A DNA stretch of 64,000 nt from JALSNL01 sp036479585 (lineage in GTDB: Bacteria > Bacteroidota > Ignavibacteria > Ignavibacteriales > Melioribacteraceae). Of this stretch, positions 35,062-43,757 are shown in pieces. The position numbers and the translations under genes were made by a program. The stretch spans positions 1,240,001 through 1,304,000 of the forward strand of contig OZ245062.1 of assembly GCA_965224785.1 (NCBI GenBank), in the 5' to 3' direction. Position 1 is the first letter of the stretch; each line of letters begins with the position of its first letter. The notes below the pieces were generated by a model that ran no database searches, had not been told where the DNA came from, and saw only the letters and a list, made by a program, of their open reading frames with translations.

Positions 35062-36002
35062 TAAAAAAAATATTGTATTTAGTATTTCTTATTTTCTCAA
35101 TATTTGGATGTGATGATGAAGTTACATTTCAAGCTGAGTATGAAGAAAAAGAAATTTTGTATTGCGTACTAAATGCAGATAGCAGTAATCAGTATGCATT
35201 ATTAAAGACAAACTTTGAAAATAAAAATTCTCAACAAAATCATTATATCAAAAATGCAAAAATTACTCTAAAACAGAATAAAGTTACTAGCGAACTAAGG
35301 GATACTTCAGCCCTAAATAATAATACTGAAACTGATTTCTATTATTCAAAAAACTTCAAACCGCCACTTGGTTCGGAAATAGAAATTACTGCTGAACTAC
35401 CAAATGGAAAAGTATTATCAGCTTTTTTAACTGTTCCTAATTTTTCATTATTTGTTTTTCAACAAAGTCTATTAACAATTCCATCTTCACAAGATCCTAC
35501 TAGGCTGTACATTGGGTGGACTTTAAGAAACGGGAATGATAATTTAGCATTTCTTACCAGACTTATAATAAATTACAGAATAAATAAAAATAATATTGAG
35601 ACAGAACATAGTTATACAATTCCCATTGAGTATATAATTAAAAATGACAACACATTACCAGTACATCCGCAAATTGGTCGTAGTTCATTTCAAGTTTATT
35701 CTCAACAAGTTATAGATAGAGCTTTTAGAGAAATTTCAATTGGTGATACTAATAAATCAGCTTACACAATTGTGAATGCTAATTTAGAAATATTTGTTTT
35801 AGAAGAAAACCTAACAAACTATTCAGCTTCAGTGGAAGCTTTTAAAAATAGCTATTCAGTAAAAGTTTATGAACCACAAATATCAAATATAGAAGGTGGT
35901 CTTGGAGTTTTTGGAGCATTCATAAAAAGAAACAAAGAGATTATTGTTCTAAAAGATTATGCGGAATCATTCGGTTATAAAAAAGCAGAGAGGGAGGAAT
36001 AA
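35058..36002 (+). CDS. DUF4249 family lipoprotein
   Basis: This 314-residue lipoprotein has lipobox FSIFGC (Cys18) and the DUF4249 pattern: YEEKEILYCVLNADSS near the start, a conserved LKQNKV segment and a C-terminal ISNIEGGLGVFGAF. It is translationally coupled to the TonB receptor gene. By analogy with SusD-type partners it may sit on the cell surface and present ligand to the receptor; that is inference, since DUF4249 is not a SusD fold. Confidence 0.85.
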   Translation: MIKKILYLVFLIFSIFGCDDEVTFQAEYEEKEILYCVLNADSSNQYALLKTNFENKNSQQNHYIKNAKITLKQNKVTSELRDTSALNNNTETDFYYSKNFKPPLGSEIEITAELPNGKVLSAFLTVPNFSLFVFQQSLLTIPSSQDPTRLYIGWTLRNGNDNLAFLTRLIINYRINKNNIETEHSYTIPIEYIIKNDNTLPVHPQIGRSSFQVYSQQVIDRAFREISIGDTNKSAYTIVNANLEIFVLEENLTNYSASVEAFKNSYSVKVYEPQISNIEGGLGVFGAFIKRNKEIIVLKDYAESFGYKKAEREE

Positions 36003-36046
36003 AAATAATTTAATGTTGTTTGCAATAATATAAAATAGAAATAAAT

Positions 36047-36871
36047 CTACTTCAATAACTTTTCTAATTTTCTTTTAAGAATGTCTTTAGACTTTTCACT
36101 TTCTTTATAAATTACTGCGGCTTTCATAAATTCATGAATTCGAATATCTTTTATGTCTGTGTTGATTAGAATATCAGGCTTCTTCCATTTTAGCTTTTCT
36201 TGCACAATGGAGTTTTGCATTATTTGAAATGCTGAAAATAAAACTTCGTAAGATGGAGGAGCAGAATTTTGTGAATTAGAATTTGTTGAGGAAACATCAA
36301 TTGCAATTGTTATATCGCACTGATCTTGAATGATATCATAGGGAAGGGGATTAACCATTCCACCATCAATTAGTAAGTGGTTGTCACATTCAACTGGAGG
36401 AAACAAGCCAGGCAAAGAAAAACTGGCAATTACAGCTTTGTGAATATCACCTTTCTCAATAATTACTTCTTTCTTTTCCCAATAATCTGTGGCAACAACT
36501 TTTAATGGAATTTCTAAATCTTCAAAATTATCTACTTTAATTTCATCACGTAAAACTTTCAGGAATTTCTTGCCTTTAATTAATCCTCCAGCTTTCCAAC
36601 CAAAATCAAAAAAGTTTAACATTTTTGTATAGTCAGACTTTTTATGAATTTGCCAAAACTTACTATTCTTATGAAAGATTAGATCATCAACAACTTCTTT
36701 TATTTCTTGAACGGGAGTTCCGGAAGCATAGCTTGCTCCTAAAATTGCCCCAATACTAGAACCAGAAATCACAGATGGCTTAATTCCTAATTCTTCAAAA
36801 ACTTCGAACATTAAAATATGTGCTAATCCACGTGCTCCGCCAGAACCAAGAGCTAGACCAATTTTTTTCAT
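36047..36871 (-). CDS. Patatin-like phospholipase
   Basis: This 274-residue protein is of the bacterial RssA/YlbK patatin group. It has the oxyanion loop GSGGARG (9-15), nucleophile Ser39 in GSSIG, and the catalytic Asp in LLIDGGMVNPLP (about 165). It would hydrolyse acyl esters of lipids in the cytoplasm or at the membrane. Its ATG shares a base with the stop of the small membrane protein gene upstream, so the two are coupled. Confidence 0.9.
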   Translation of the reverse strand: MKKIGLALGSGGARGLAHILMFEVFEELGIKPSVISGSSIGAILGASYASGTPVQEIKEVVDDLIFHKNSKFWQIHKKSDYTKMLNFFDFGWKAGGLIKGKKFLKVLRDEIKVDNFEDLEIPLKVVATDYWEKKEVIIEKGDIHKAVIASFSLPGLFPPVECDNHLLIDGGMVNPLPYDIIQDQCDITIAIDVSSTNSNSQNSAPPSYEVLFSAFQIMQNSIVQEKLKWKKPDILINTDIKDIRIHEFMKAAVIYKESEKSKDILKRKLEKLLK

Positions 36872-37215
36872 TAAGTATTCTCAGTAGGTAAGGCTGGTTT
36901 GTCAGAATTTTTTGCTTCTTTTTCAAGTTCCATTAATTCTTTCTCTTTTGTTTTAGCTTCTTTTTTCTTATCAGATTTATATTTCATATTTACCCTAAAA
37001 ACTGTAAATGTTAATATAACTATTGAAATAAAAAGCAAAATGAAAACTATATAACTGAGATAAACCATAAAGGTAGAAGAATCACTTTCCAAAATTGTTT
37101 TTTGTAAGTGTTCTTTAACTGACATATAATTCAAAAATTGCCAAGTTAATGCAAGTAATGAAAGTATAAAAGTAATTACTGCTCTAGTTTTTAGTTTTTT
37201 AAGTTGTTCTTCCAT
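36871..37215 (-). CDS. Small two-helix membrane protein
   Basis: This 114-residue protein has two transmembrane helices (about 12-30 and 45-72) and a Lys/Glu-rich cytoplasmic C-terminus that is probably disordered or coiled. I recognise no family. It overlaps the patatin gene by one base (TAATG), so the two proteins are likely made together, perhaps placing the lipase near the membrane; this is inference. Confidence 0.65.
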   Translation of the reverse strand: MEEQLKKLKTRAVITFILSLLALTWQFLNYMSVKEHLQKTILESDSSTFMVYLSYIVFILLFISIVILTFTVFRVNMKYKSDKKKEAKTKEKELMELEKEAKNSDKPALPTENT

Positions 37216-37271
37216 AATATTTTAGCTTGTTATGTTAAAGTGTAGAATTGTAAGAATAATTATTGTTAAAC

Positions 37272-37356
37272 TGTCATTCCGTTTGTCTTTTGTGCCGGAA
37301 TCTTCTTGGTTATATGAGATTCCGGTATTCCAAAAGAACTGGAAACCGGAATGACA
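37272..37356. repeat. GTCAT-type palindromic element, CCGGAAT subfamily
   Basis: TGTCATTCCG at the left is inverted to CGGAATGACA at the right. The inside has GCCGGAATCTTC and GAGATTCCGG. It is nearly the same as the copy at 47746-47827. It lies in the gap between the small membrane protein and citF. Confidence 0.85.
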
Positions 37357-37469
37357 AATTGTACAAAGACTTAGTGTTGTATTTTCTCATTAATACTTAT
37401 CCAGTATGAAAAAGAATAAAATTAGAGGTGCAAATTTACAAACAATATTCTTTAAATGGATTTCTATAA

Positions 37470-39026
37470 TTATCCTTCAACCTCAAATACAGAATCAATC
37501 AAAGTTCCATCAACCCATTTAATTACTGCTATAACTTTTTTCTTATTCAATTTTGGCTTTTCGGGAGTACCACCGCAAAATGAATTTACTTCATTATAAA
37601 TTTCTTTAATTGGTTTTATTGGTAAATTTGATTTTTTTAGTTTCTTCAATAAATCTTTTCTTTTAGGATTTATTGCAATTCCTCTTTCGGTTACAATTAC
37701 ATCAATCAGTTCTCCTGGTCCAACTAGCGTTGTAACTTCATCAATTATTACAGGAATTCTATCTCTAAAAGATGGGATTGCAAGTATGGTACACTTTGAT
37801 GTTAAGCAATTTTGCCAACCACCAATTCCGTGTAATAAATATCCATCTGAGTGTGTTACAACATTTGCATTAAAATTAAGATCAACTTCAGTTGCACCAA
37901 GTACAACACAATCAAGCATAGAAGCAAAGTTACCTTTACCATGAAAATTATAACTTGTAAATGGAGAAGTGTTAACATGGTTTGCATTTTCTCTCATTGA
38001 ACGAACTCCATCCAAATCAAAAGTTTGTCCATCAAGAATATAATCTGTTAAACCTTCTTCTAACATTTCTACAAGATACTTTGTGCTACCTCCACGAATG
38101 AATCTTGCTTTAACTCCCTTAGCTTTCATTTTTTCTTTTAAGAAAATTGCAAAAGCTAAAGTAGTTCCACCTGCTCCGGCTTGGAACGAAAAACCGTCTT
38201 TCATAATTCCAGCTTCTTCTACAAACTGTGCAAGGTATTCGGCAATCAAAAGTCTATCGGGACTTTTAGTAACTTGAGTTGTACCCGAAACAATTTTTGA
38301 TGGATCACCAAGTGATTTTACTTTAACTACATAATCAACATTGTTCCCCTGAATTTGCCAAGGCACACAAGGGAAGGGAACTAAGTTATCTGTAACAACT
38401 ATTACCTTACTTGCATATTCAGAATCTGCAAGAGCAAAGCCCAATAAACCACAAGCGGATGGACCTCTATCTCCGGTAGCGTTTCCAAAAAGATCGGCAG
38501 TTGGAGCAGCAATAACAGCTATATCAACCTTAACTTCTCCATCTTGAATTGATTGGTAACGGCCGCCATGCGAACGTAGCACGCCAGTTCCTTTCATCTT
38601 TCCATTAGAAGCATAACGTCCAAGTGGTCCGTTCATACTTCCTTCTATGTGATGTATTGTTCCATCATCTAAATATTTTATTAAATGTTTGTGAACCGGA
38701 AATGACGCACTTGGATACCAGCGTATTCCTTTTATAGCCATTGATTTTATTACATCAAATAGTTGGTTGGTTACAACATCTCCATTACGTAAATGATGAT
38801 GTGTGGAAATAGTCATCCCATTTTTTAGTCCGGCTTTTTTGAGAGCTTCTTTTAAATTTCGTACAACTTTATTTCCATCCTCAGGATAATCAATACAAGA
38901 TGAAATCTTTTGCCCAATTTTTACGCCTTTTGGTTTATGTTTTTTCACACCTTTGAAAGGAATTTGCTTCTTTCCATTTACCATTGTTGGTACAAATCTT
39001 CCAGCTTTATTTTTTACAAGTTTCAT
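37470..39026 (-). CDS. citF: Citrate lyase alpha subunit
   Basis: This 518-residue protein matches CitF (usual length about 510), the acetyl-ACP:citrate ACP transferase of citrate lyase. Seen are VKIGQKISSCIDYPEDGNKVV, ISTHHHLRNGDVVTNQ, GPLGRYASNGKMKG, RGGSTKYLVEMLEEGL and VTERGIAINPKRKDLL. It belongs to the CoA-transferase superfamily. It follows a TonB receptor by 15 bp and, beyond that, the CitD-CitE fusion. The citC/citX/citG accessory genes that make and load the prosthetic group are not seen here. Confidence 0.93.
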   Translation of the reverse strand: MKLVKNKAGRFVPTMVNGKKQIPFKGVKKHKPKGVKIGQKISSCIDYPEDGNKVVRNLKEALKKAGLKNGMTISTHHHLRNGDVVTNQLFDVIKSMAIKGIRWYPSASFPVHKHLIKYLDDGTIHHIEGSMNGPLGRYASNGKMKGTGVLRSHGGRYQSIQDGEVKVDIAVIAAPTADLFGNATGDRGPSACGLLGFALADSEYASKVIVVTDNLVPFPCVPWQIQGNNVDYVVKVKSLGDPSKIVSGTTQVTKSPDRLLIAEYLAQFVEEAGIMKDGFSFQAGAGGTTLAFAIFLKEKMKAKGVKARFIRGGSTKYLVEMLEEGLTDYILDGQTFDLDGVRSMRENANHVNTSPFTSYNFHGKGNFASMLDCVVLGATEVDLNFNANVVTHSDGYLLHGIGGWQNCLTSKCTILAIPSFRDRIPVIIDEVTTLVGPGELIDVIVTERGIAINPKRKDLLKKLKKSNLPIKPIKEIYNEVNSFCGGTPEKPKLNKKKVIAVIKWVDGTLIDSVFEVEG

Positions 39027-39041
39027 AAAGTTTAAATCCGT

Positions 39042-41771
39042 TTATAAGTTTAATTTTATTCCCATAATTATTTGTCTTGGTTCGCCATACATATTTTGTT
39101 GTCCACCTCTAGGATTGTATTGAATGTTAATAAGCTTATATAGTTTTGCATAATTTTCACCAAAAACTTCAATAAGTTTTCCACCCAAATCTGTGTTTTC
39201 TAAATATCCATCTGTCTTGGCTGAACCAGTTCTAAGAAACACATCCAAAATATTTTCATTATTCAAAATATTTATTGCGTAAATATAAAAATTCAAATTT
39301 ACATTATTATATATTTCTATGGTTTTGTCTATTCTTAAATTTAGTTGAAAGTTTGAGGGAGTAGTTTGTTCATTATATTGATTATTTAATGGAGTTCTAA
39401 ATCTAGTATCAGTTTCAAGAATTCTACCACCACTACTCAATGTATAAGGATGTCCACTACTGTAAGTTAGCAATGCAGTTAAGTTAAGGTTGTCCAATAT
39501 TGAACTGGTTTTATTTAATTGGCTAAAATTATAACTAATAAATAAATTGGAGCTTAGTTGTTTCTCAAAATCCAAACTTGCATTTATATAAGTGTACGGT
39601 CTATCTTCAAAAGTAGGGGGATTTCTTTGAATAGTACCTTTGGCAGATAAAAGTGAAAGTGATGAGTAGAGTGAAAATCCAAAAAACTCTCTGACGTTGA
39701 AGCGAAAATCTATTCCCATTATTTCTGAAATTCCATCATTCATTATTTTTGGATAACTATCGTGTGTGGTTTGTCTTTCCGATATAATCAATTTTGCAAT
39801 TGGTTGGTTCTTAATCTTTTTATAAAATGCTTCAATATTATAGCTGAAATATTTTGAAATGATTTGAGTATAACTTTGAGAAAGTTGTTGTGTAATAGTT
39901 GGCTTTATATCATTGTTAAATCCCAAACCTTCTTTAAATGTAATTAAATCAGAACCAGCGTGAAAATAAAGATAAGGAGAATCATAAGTATTATAAAATT
40001 TAGACTGTTTTACATTTTGTTGCAATGATGTTTGTAAAATTATTTTTGGAGTAGGTTTATAAGTAATAAAAATATGTGGACTTAAATAAGAATAAGATTG
40101 TGATTTTACAAAAGCATCCGAAGTAAATATATTTTTAACATTTTTGCTGTAGTTATAAGATTTGTAAAAATCATTCTCATCCTTAAATAGTAAATAGTCA
40201 TTATTTAAGTAATCATATCTTAAACCTAATTCGATAAGAAAGTTTTCATAAGTAATAATATCTTGTAAATATATATTAGCAAATTTAGGTTTATGAGGAG
40301 CATTATATCCTTTGCTTGTTTTGTCCCCAAAAATATCATAACCATAGATATTGATTCCACTATATAACAAAATTCTCTCTTTTATTTCTTGTTCAGTTAG
40401 TTCTTGGTTTTGAGAAATTGCCCTTGCCAACGAGCCAGCCAAATATCTTTGATAACGTAAGGTTCTCCACTTTCGTAAAACACTATGTGTGAATCCTCCA
40501 CCAATCTTTATACTATGATTCTTGAAATAATTTATATCTAAACTTGTAGCCACAGAAAATTGTTCTTGGTTTAATTTGGAATAATTTACTGTGGGTTTTC
40601 CATTCTTATCAAAGATAAAACCATAAAAATTAAAAGAACCACCTGCTATATATCTCGTTTGTTGTGGAGTTAAACTGCTATAAAAATATCTGTCAAGCTC
40701 AGACCTTTCCCAAACAATACCAACATTTGCATTGGCGACACTATCTCCATAAGCCCAATAATTATCTTTAAGATATGGGTCATAAGTTTCTTCGTGATTT
40801 GATGTATAACTTGCTTGGAAGTTATACGAAAGAATAGTTGATAATTTATGTTCAGACGTAAGCGAAATAAAAATATTCTCTTTCTGATTTTTTCCTATTC
40901 TATTATTAAGGAAACTTTGTAAATTGTTTCTACTTACGTCTTGTAATTGGTTATCGTAAATTCCCATCAGTTTAATTTTAAGAGGATTAAAATCGAAATC
41001 CAATGACCCAAAAATATTATATTTTTGAATTGAGTTTCCATAAACAATTCCAGCTGGGTAATTTAATAATAAAGAATCATGTGTAAACTCAAATTCATCA
41101 ACTAACAATAGATTATCAACTCCAGGGTATCTTTGCGGATTTCTATCACGCATAAATTTATAATTACTGTTTACAAAAAACTTGATTGGAGTATTGAATA
41201 CTGGGCCACCAATGCTAAGGTTACTTTCACTATAACCATACCAGTAAGCACCAAGTCGTTCATTACCACTAAAAGCATTGCTCGTTCCATTGAATCCAAC
41301 ATTGTCTGAAGTTTGCTCAAAATTAAATTCTAGTTTGTCTCCACCAGATTTTAATTTGTAGTCAATTATTCCACTTCCACTATTAGAAATTGTAATTGGT
41401 TGCGAACCAGAGAATAATTTTACTTCATCAATAATATTAAGTGGAATGTAAAGCAACTGTTCACCAGAAAATAAATCAGTAATAGGAGAACCATTTATTG
41501 TATATGCAATTTCATCCGAACGACTTCCTCGTAAATGAAATTTGTTTTGGTAAGTTGTTAAACCGGGAAAGAGTTTGAGCAAATCTTTTGTTTCTCTAAT
41601 TGGAGCATATTTGATTTGCTCTTTTGTTATTTTATTAAAATAGAAATTGGACAAAGTGTCATTTTTAATAAAAGTTGTATCAGAAGTGCTAAATTCTGAT
41701 TGTGAAAAATTTGTTGAATGGAATATAAAAAAAATAACTAATGAAAATAAATTTAGAAATTTGATTTTCAT
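39042..41771 (-). CDS. TonB-dependent receptor inside the citrate lyase cluster
   Basis: This 909-residue outer-membrane receptor has a signal peptide (about 1-22, NFSQ) and, unusually for this lineage, almost no N-terminal extra domain: the plug begins near residue 45 (IRETKDLLKLFPGLTTYQNK, HLRGSRSDEIAYTINGSPIT). I chose ATG 41771 because AGGTGG is five bases upstream; the GTG three codons earlier is less likely. It lies between citF and the citD-citE fusion on the same strand with short gaps. Iron-citrate or citrate import is an attractive guess from context only. Confidence 0.85.
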   Translation of the reverse strand: MKIKFLNLFSLVIFFIFHSTNFSQSEFSTSDTTFIKNDTLSNFYFNKITKEQIKYAPIRETKDLLKLFPGLTTYQNKFHLRGSRSDEIAYTINGSPITDLFSGEQLLYIPLNIIDEVKLFSGSQPITISNSGSGIIDYKLKSGGDKLEFNFEQTSDNVGFNGTSNAFSGNERLGAYWYGYSESNLSIGGPVFNTPIKFFVNSNYKFMRDRNPQRYPGVDNLLLVDEFEFTHDSLLLNYPAGIVYGNSIQKYNIFGSLDFDFNPLKIKLMGIYDNQLQDVSRNNLQSFLNNRIGKNQKENIFISLTSEHKLSTILSYNFQASYTSNHEETYDPYLKDNYWAYGDSVANANVGIVWERSELDRYFYSSLTPQQTRYIAGGSFNFYGFIFDKNGKPTVNYSKLNQEQFSVATSLDINYFKNHSIKIGGGFTHSVLRKWRTLRYQRYLAGSLARAISQNQELTEQEIKERILLYSGINIYGYDIFGDKTSKGYNAPHKPKFANIYLQDIITYENFLIELGLRYDYLNNDYLLFKDENDFYKSYNYSKNVKNIFTSDAFVKSQSYSYLSPHIFITYKPTPKIILQTSLQQNVKQSKFYNTYDSPYLYFHAGSDLITFKEGLGFNNDIKPTITQQLSQSYTQIISKYFSYNIEAFYKKIKNQPIAKLIISERQTTHDSYPKIMNDGISEIMGIDFRFNVREFFGFSLYSSLSLLSAKGTIQRNPPTFEDRPYTYINASLDFEKQLSSNLFISYNFSQLNKTSSILDNLNLTALLTYSSGHPYTLSSGGRILETDTRFRTPLNNQYNEQTTPSNFQLNLRIDKTIEIYNNVNLNFYIYAINILNNENILDVFLRTGSAKTDGYLENTDLGGKLIEVFGENYAKLYKLINIQYNPRGGQQNMYGEPRQIIMGIKLNL

Positions 41772-41794
41772 AGCGACCACCTATATATGTATGA

Positions 41795-43012
41795 TTAAAC
41801 AGTATTCACAATCCAGTTCTTACTTAGAATATTATTATTAATCGCTAATTCAATTGTGGCTTCCGCTCTTTTCACAACGGGAGCATCAATCATTTTACTG
41901 CCAAGTGTTACAACTCCTAAACCTTTTGACTTTGCTTCTTTAAATGCTAAAACTATTTTTTTTGCATTTTCAATTTCTTTTTCAGTTGGAGCAAATGCTT
42001 TGTGTACAACTTTTATTTGTCGTGGATGAATACAACCCTTACCCACAAACCCTAACGACTTAACTTCAAGAGTACTTTTTCTCAATCCATCCATATCATT
42101 TATATCAGAAAAAACTGTGTCAATGGGCTGAATACCAGCTGCTTTAGCTGCAGCAACAATTGTACTACGAGCCATAAAACTTTCTTTTTCTTCAACAGTT
42201 CGCTGTGTGCCAAGGTCTGCAGTATAATCTTCCAATCCAATTGTTAAAGCACAATTATTTTTTGAAGCAGTTGCAATTTCATAAGCATTCATAACACCTT
42301 TTGCACTTTCAACAATTGGCATAAAATAAATTTCATTTTTTATTTTATATTCTTTCTTAATTTCTTTTACTCTACTTTCAACTGCTTGTATTTCTTTGGC
42401 TGATTCAACTTTTGGAATAAGTATTACGTGAACATTATGTGGAACAATAAATTCTAAATCATCTAACCCTTTTGGAAGTTGATTTATTCTAACCATTCGT
42501 TCCGCTCCGTAAAAATCAATTGAGCGGAGTGCATTCCTTACAATAAGTTGTGCAGCTTGTTTCTCGGTTGGAGCAACACTATCTTCAAGATCAAGAATTA
42601 TTGCATCCGGTTTATGTAAGCCTGCATTTGGATAAAACTTTGGTTCGTTGCCGGGCAAGTATAATCGGCTTCTACGAAATCTCTCTTTTTTAGTTTTATA
42701 ATTATTTGCTTTATTAAACTCCGGTAAATATTCACAAGTCAATTCCGGATTTATTTTTTTTACTACATTCTCAAATCTTGCACTTATTGTAAATGGTAAT
42801 GCTCCTTCATCTTCAATAATAATATGTGCGTGACGCAATGAGAAAAATCTACAAAGCTCAAATATTTGATCTTCAATCTGCTTACCGTACATTGATTGAA
42901 CTTTGCTTTGAACTTTAAGCTTAATTCCACCAGATTTCTTTGTGGTAATTTCTATGTAACAATCTGAGCGAACTTTAGGATCGTGTTTGCCTGCCGAAAA
43001 TGTGTTTGTCAT
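41795..43012 (-). CDS. Citrate lyase CitD-CitE fusion
   Basis: This 405-residue protein joins two subunits. Residues 1-90 match CitD, the acyl carrier: AGKHDPKVRSDCYIEI carries Ser16, the equivalent of the prosthetic-group serine, and RHAHIIIEDEGALPFTISAR closes the domain. Residues about 110-400 are CitE, the lyase of the HpcH/HpaI fold: RSRLYLPGNEPKFYPNAG, DAIILDLEDSVAPTEK, FMPIVESAKGVMNAYEIA and GFVGKGCIHPRQIKVVHKAF. Together with CitF it would cleave citrate to acetate and oxaloacetate, or run in the reductive TCA direction if energised. In most bacteria citD and citE are separate genes. Confidence 0.9.
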   Translation of the reverse strand: MTNTFSAGKHDPKVRSDCYIEITTKKSGGIKLKVQSKVQSMYGKQIEDQIFELCRFFSLRHAHIIIEDEGALPFTISARFENVVKKINPELTCEYLPEFNKANNYKTKKERFRRSRLYLPGNEPKFYPNAGLHKPDAIILDLEDSVAPTEKQAAQLIVRNALRSIDFYGAERMVRINQLPKGLDDLEFIVPHNVHVILIPKVESAKEIQAVESRVKEIKKEYKIKNEIYFMPIVESAKGVMNAYEIATASKNNCALTIGLEDYTADLGTQRTVEEKESFMARSTIVAAAKAAGIQPIDTVFSDINDMDGLRKSTLEVKSLGFVGKGCIHPRQIKVVHKAFAPTEKEIENAKKIVLAFKEAKSKGLGVVTLGSKMIDAPVVKRAEATIELAINNNILSKNWIVNTV

Positions 43013-43085
43013 AATAGTAAATTGTTTATCCGTCTTCGCTTTGCTACGCAGAGACGAGTGGTTGTATTGTTAAATGGTAATCTTT

Positions 43086-43373
43086 TCATTTATCATAATG
43101 ACCAAGAATTGAAACAATTTGAATTTGGTTTTTCTTTATTCTATAAATTAGTCTATCTTTCAAATTAATTCTTCGCGACCAACAAGGTGGAAATTTATAC
43201 TTTAGATGTTCGGCTTTGCCGATCCCTTGAAATGGAGAATCTTTTATGTCTTCAATCAATTCAGCTATTCTTATAAAATATTTCTCTGATTTATCTTTCG
43301 ATTTCCCTTTCTTAATTTTCCGAATTTGTTTTAATGATTCAGGAGACCATATTACATCAAATTGATTTTTCAA
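43086..43373 (-). CDS. yoeB: YoeB/Txe-type mRNA interferase toxin
   Basis: This 95-residue RelE-fold toxin has the YoeB block CWSRRINLKDRLIYRI and C-terminal HYDK. Candidate catalytic residues are Glu55, Arg67/Arg68 and His92, matching Glu46, Arg65 and His83 of E. coli YoeB. The family cuts mRNA on the ribosome. It starts 2 bp after its antitoxin gene. The central loop is slightly longer than in E. coli YoeB. Confidence 0.88.
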   Translation of the reverse strand: MKNQFDVIWSPESLKQIRKIKKGKSKDKSEKYFIRIAELIEDIKDSPFQGIGKAEHLKYKFPPCWSRRINLKDRLIYRIKKNQIQIVSILGHYDK

Positions 43374-43375
43374 GC

Positions 43376-43642
43376 TTAAATTCTTAAAGCTTCATAAATA
43401 TTTATTTTTTTTCCTTTCCCTGCATCTAATTCCTTAACACCTTTCCTAATGCTTTTTCCCCATTCAGATTTACCTTGGATATAAAGGTTTTCAAGAAGAC
43501 TATCGTAATTTTCTTTTGAAAGCAGTACTGTATCTTTTCTTCCCCTACTTCCAACAATGATAGCTGGTTCTTGATCTTTGGAAACTTTCTTAATTAGCTT
43601 GTGTAAATTGTTTCTAGCTTCTGTATATAATATTGTTTGCAT
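43376..43642 (-). CDS. YefM/Phd-family antitoxin
   Basis: This 88-residue protein begins MQTILYTEARNNLHKLIKKV and has PAIIVGSRGRKDTVLLSKENYDSLLE, the Phd/YefM DNA-binding fold. The C-terminus EWGKSIRKGVKELDAGKGKK would wrap the YoeB toxin. The genes are in the usual antitoxin-toxin order and probably autorepressed. Confidence 0.88.
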   Translation of the reverse strand: MQTILYTEARNNLHKLIKKVSKDQEPAIIVGSRGRKDTVLLSKENYDSLLENLYIQGKSEWGKSIRKGVKELDAGKGKKINIYEALRI

Positions 43643-43757
43643 ATTTTTAACTCCTAAAGTGTCATTATTCTGTCATATAAAAATGTTGAATAATTATGTG
43701 AATGTCAAATAAACAATAAAACATATAGCAATTGATATTCAATGCAATAATTCAGTG

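Noticed and set aside
43013..43085. Hairpin-like CGTCTTCGC...GCAGAGACG between the CitD-CitE gene and yoeB
   Set aside because: Short and imperfect, no second copy, and no T-run to support a terminator.
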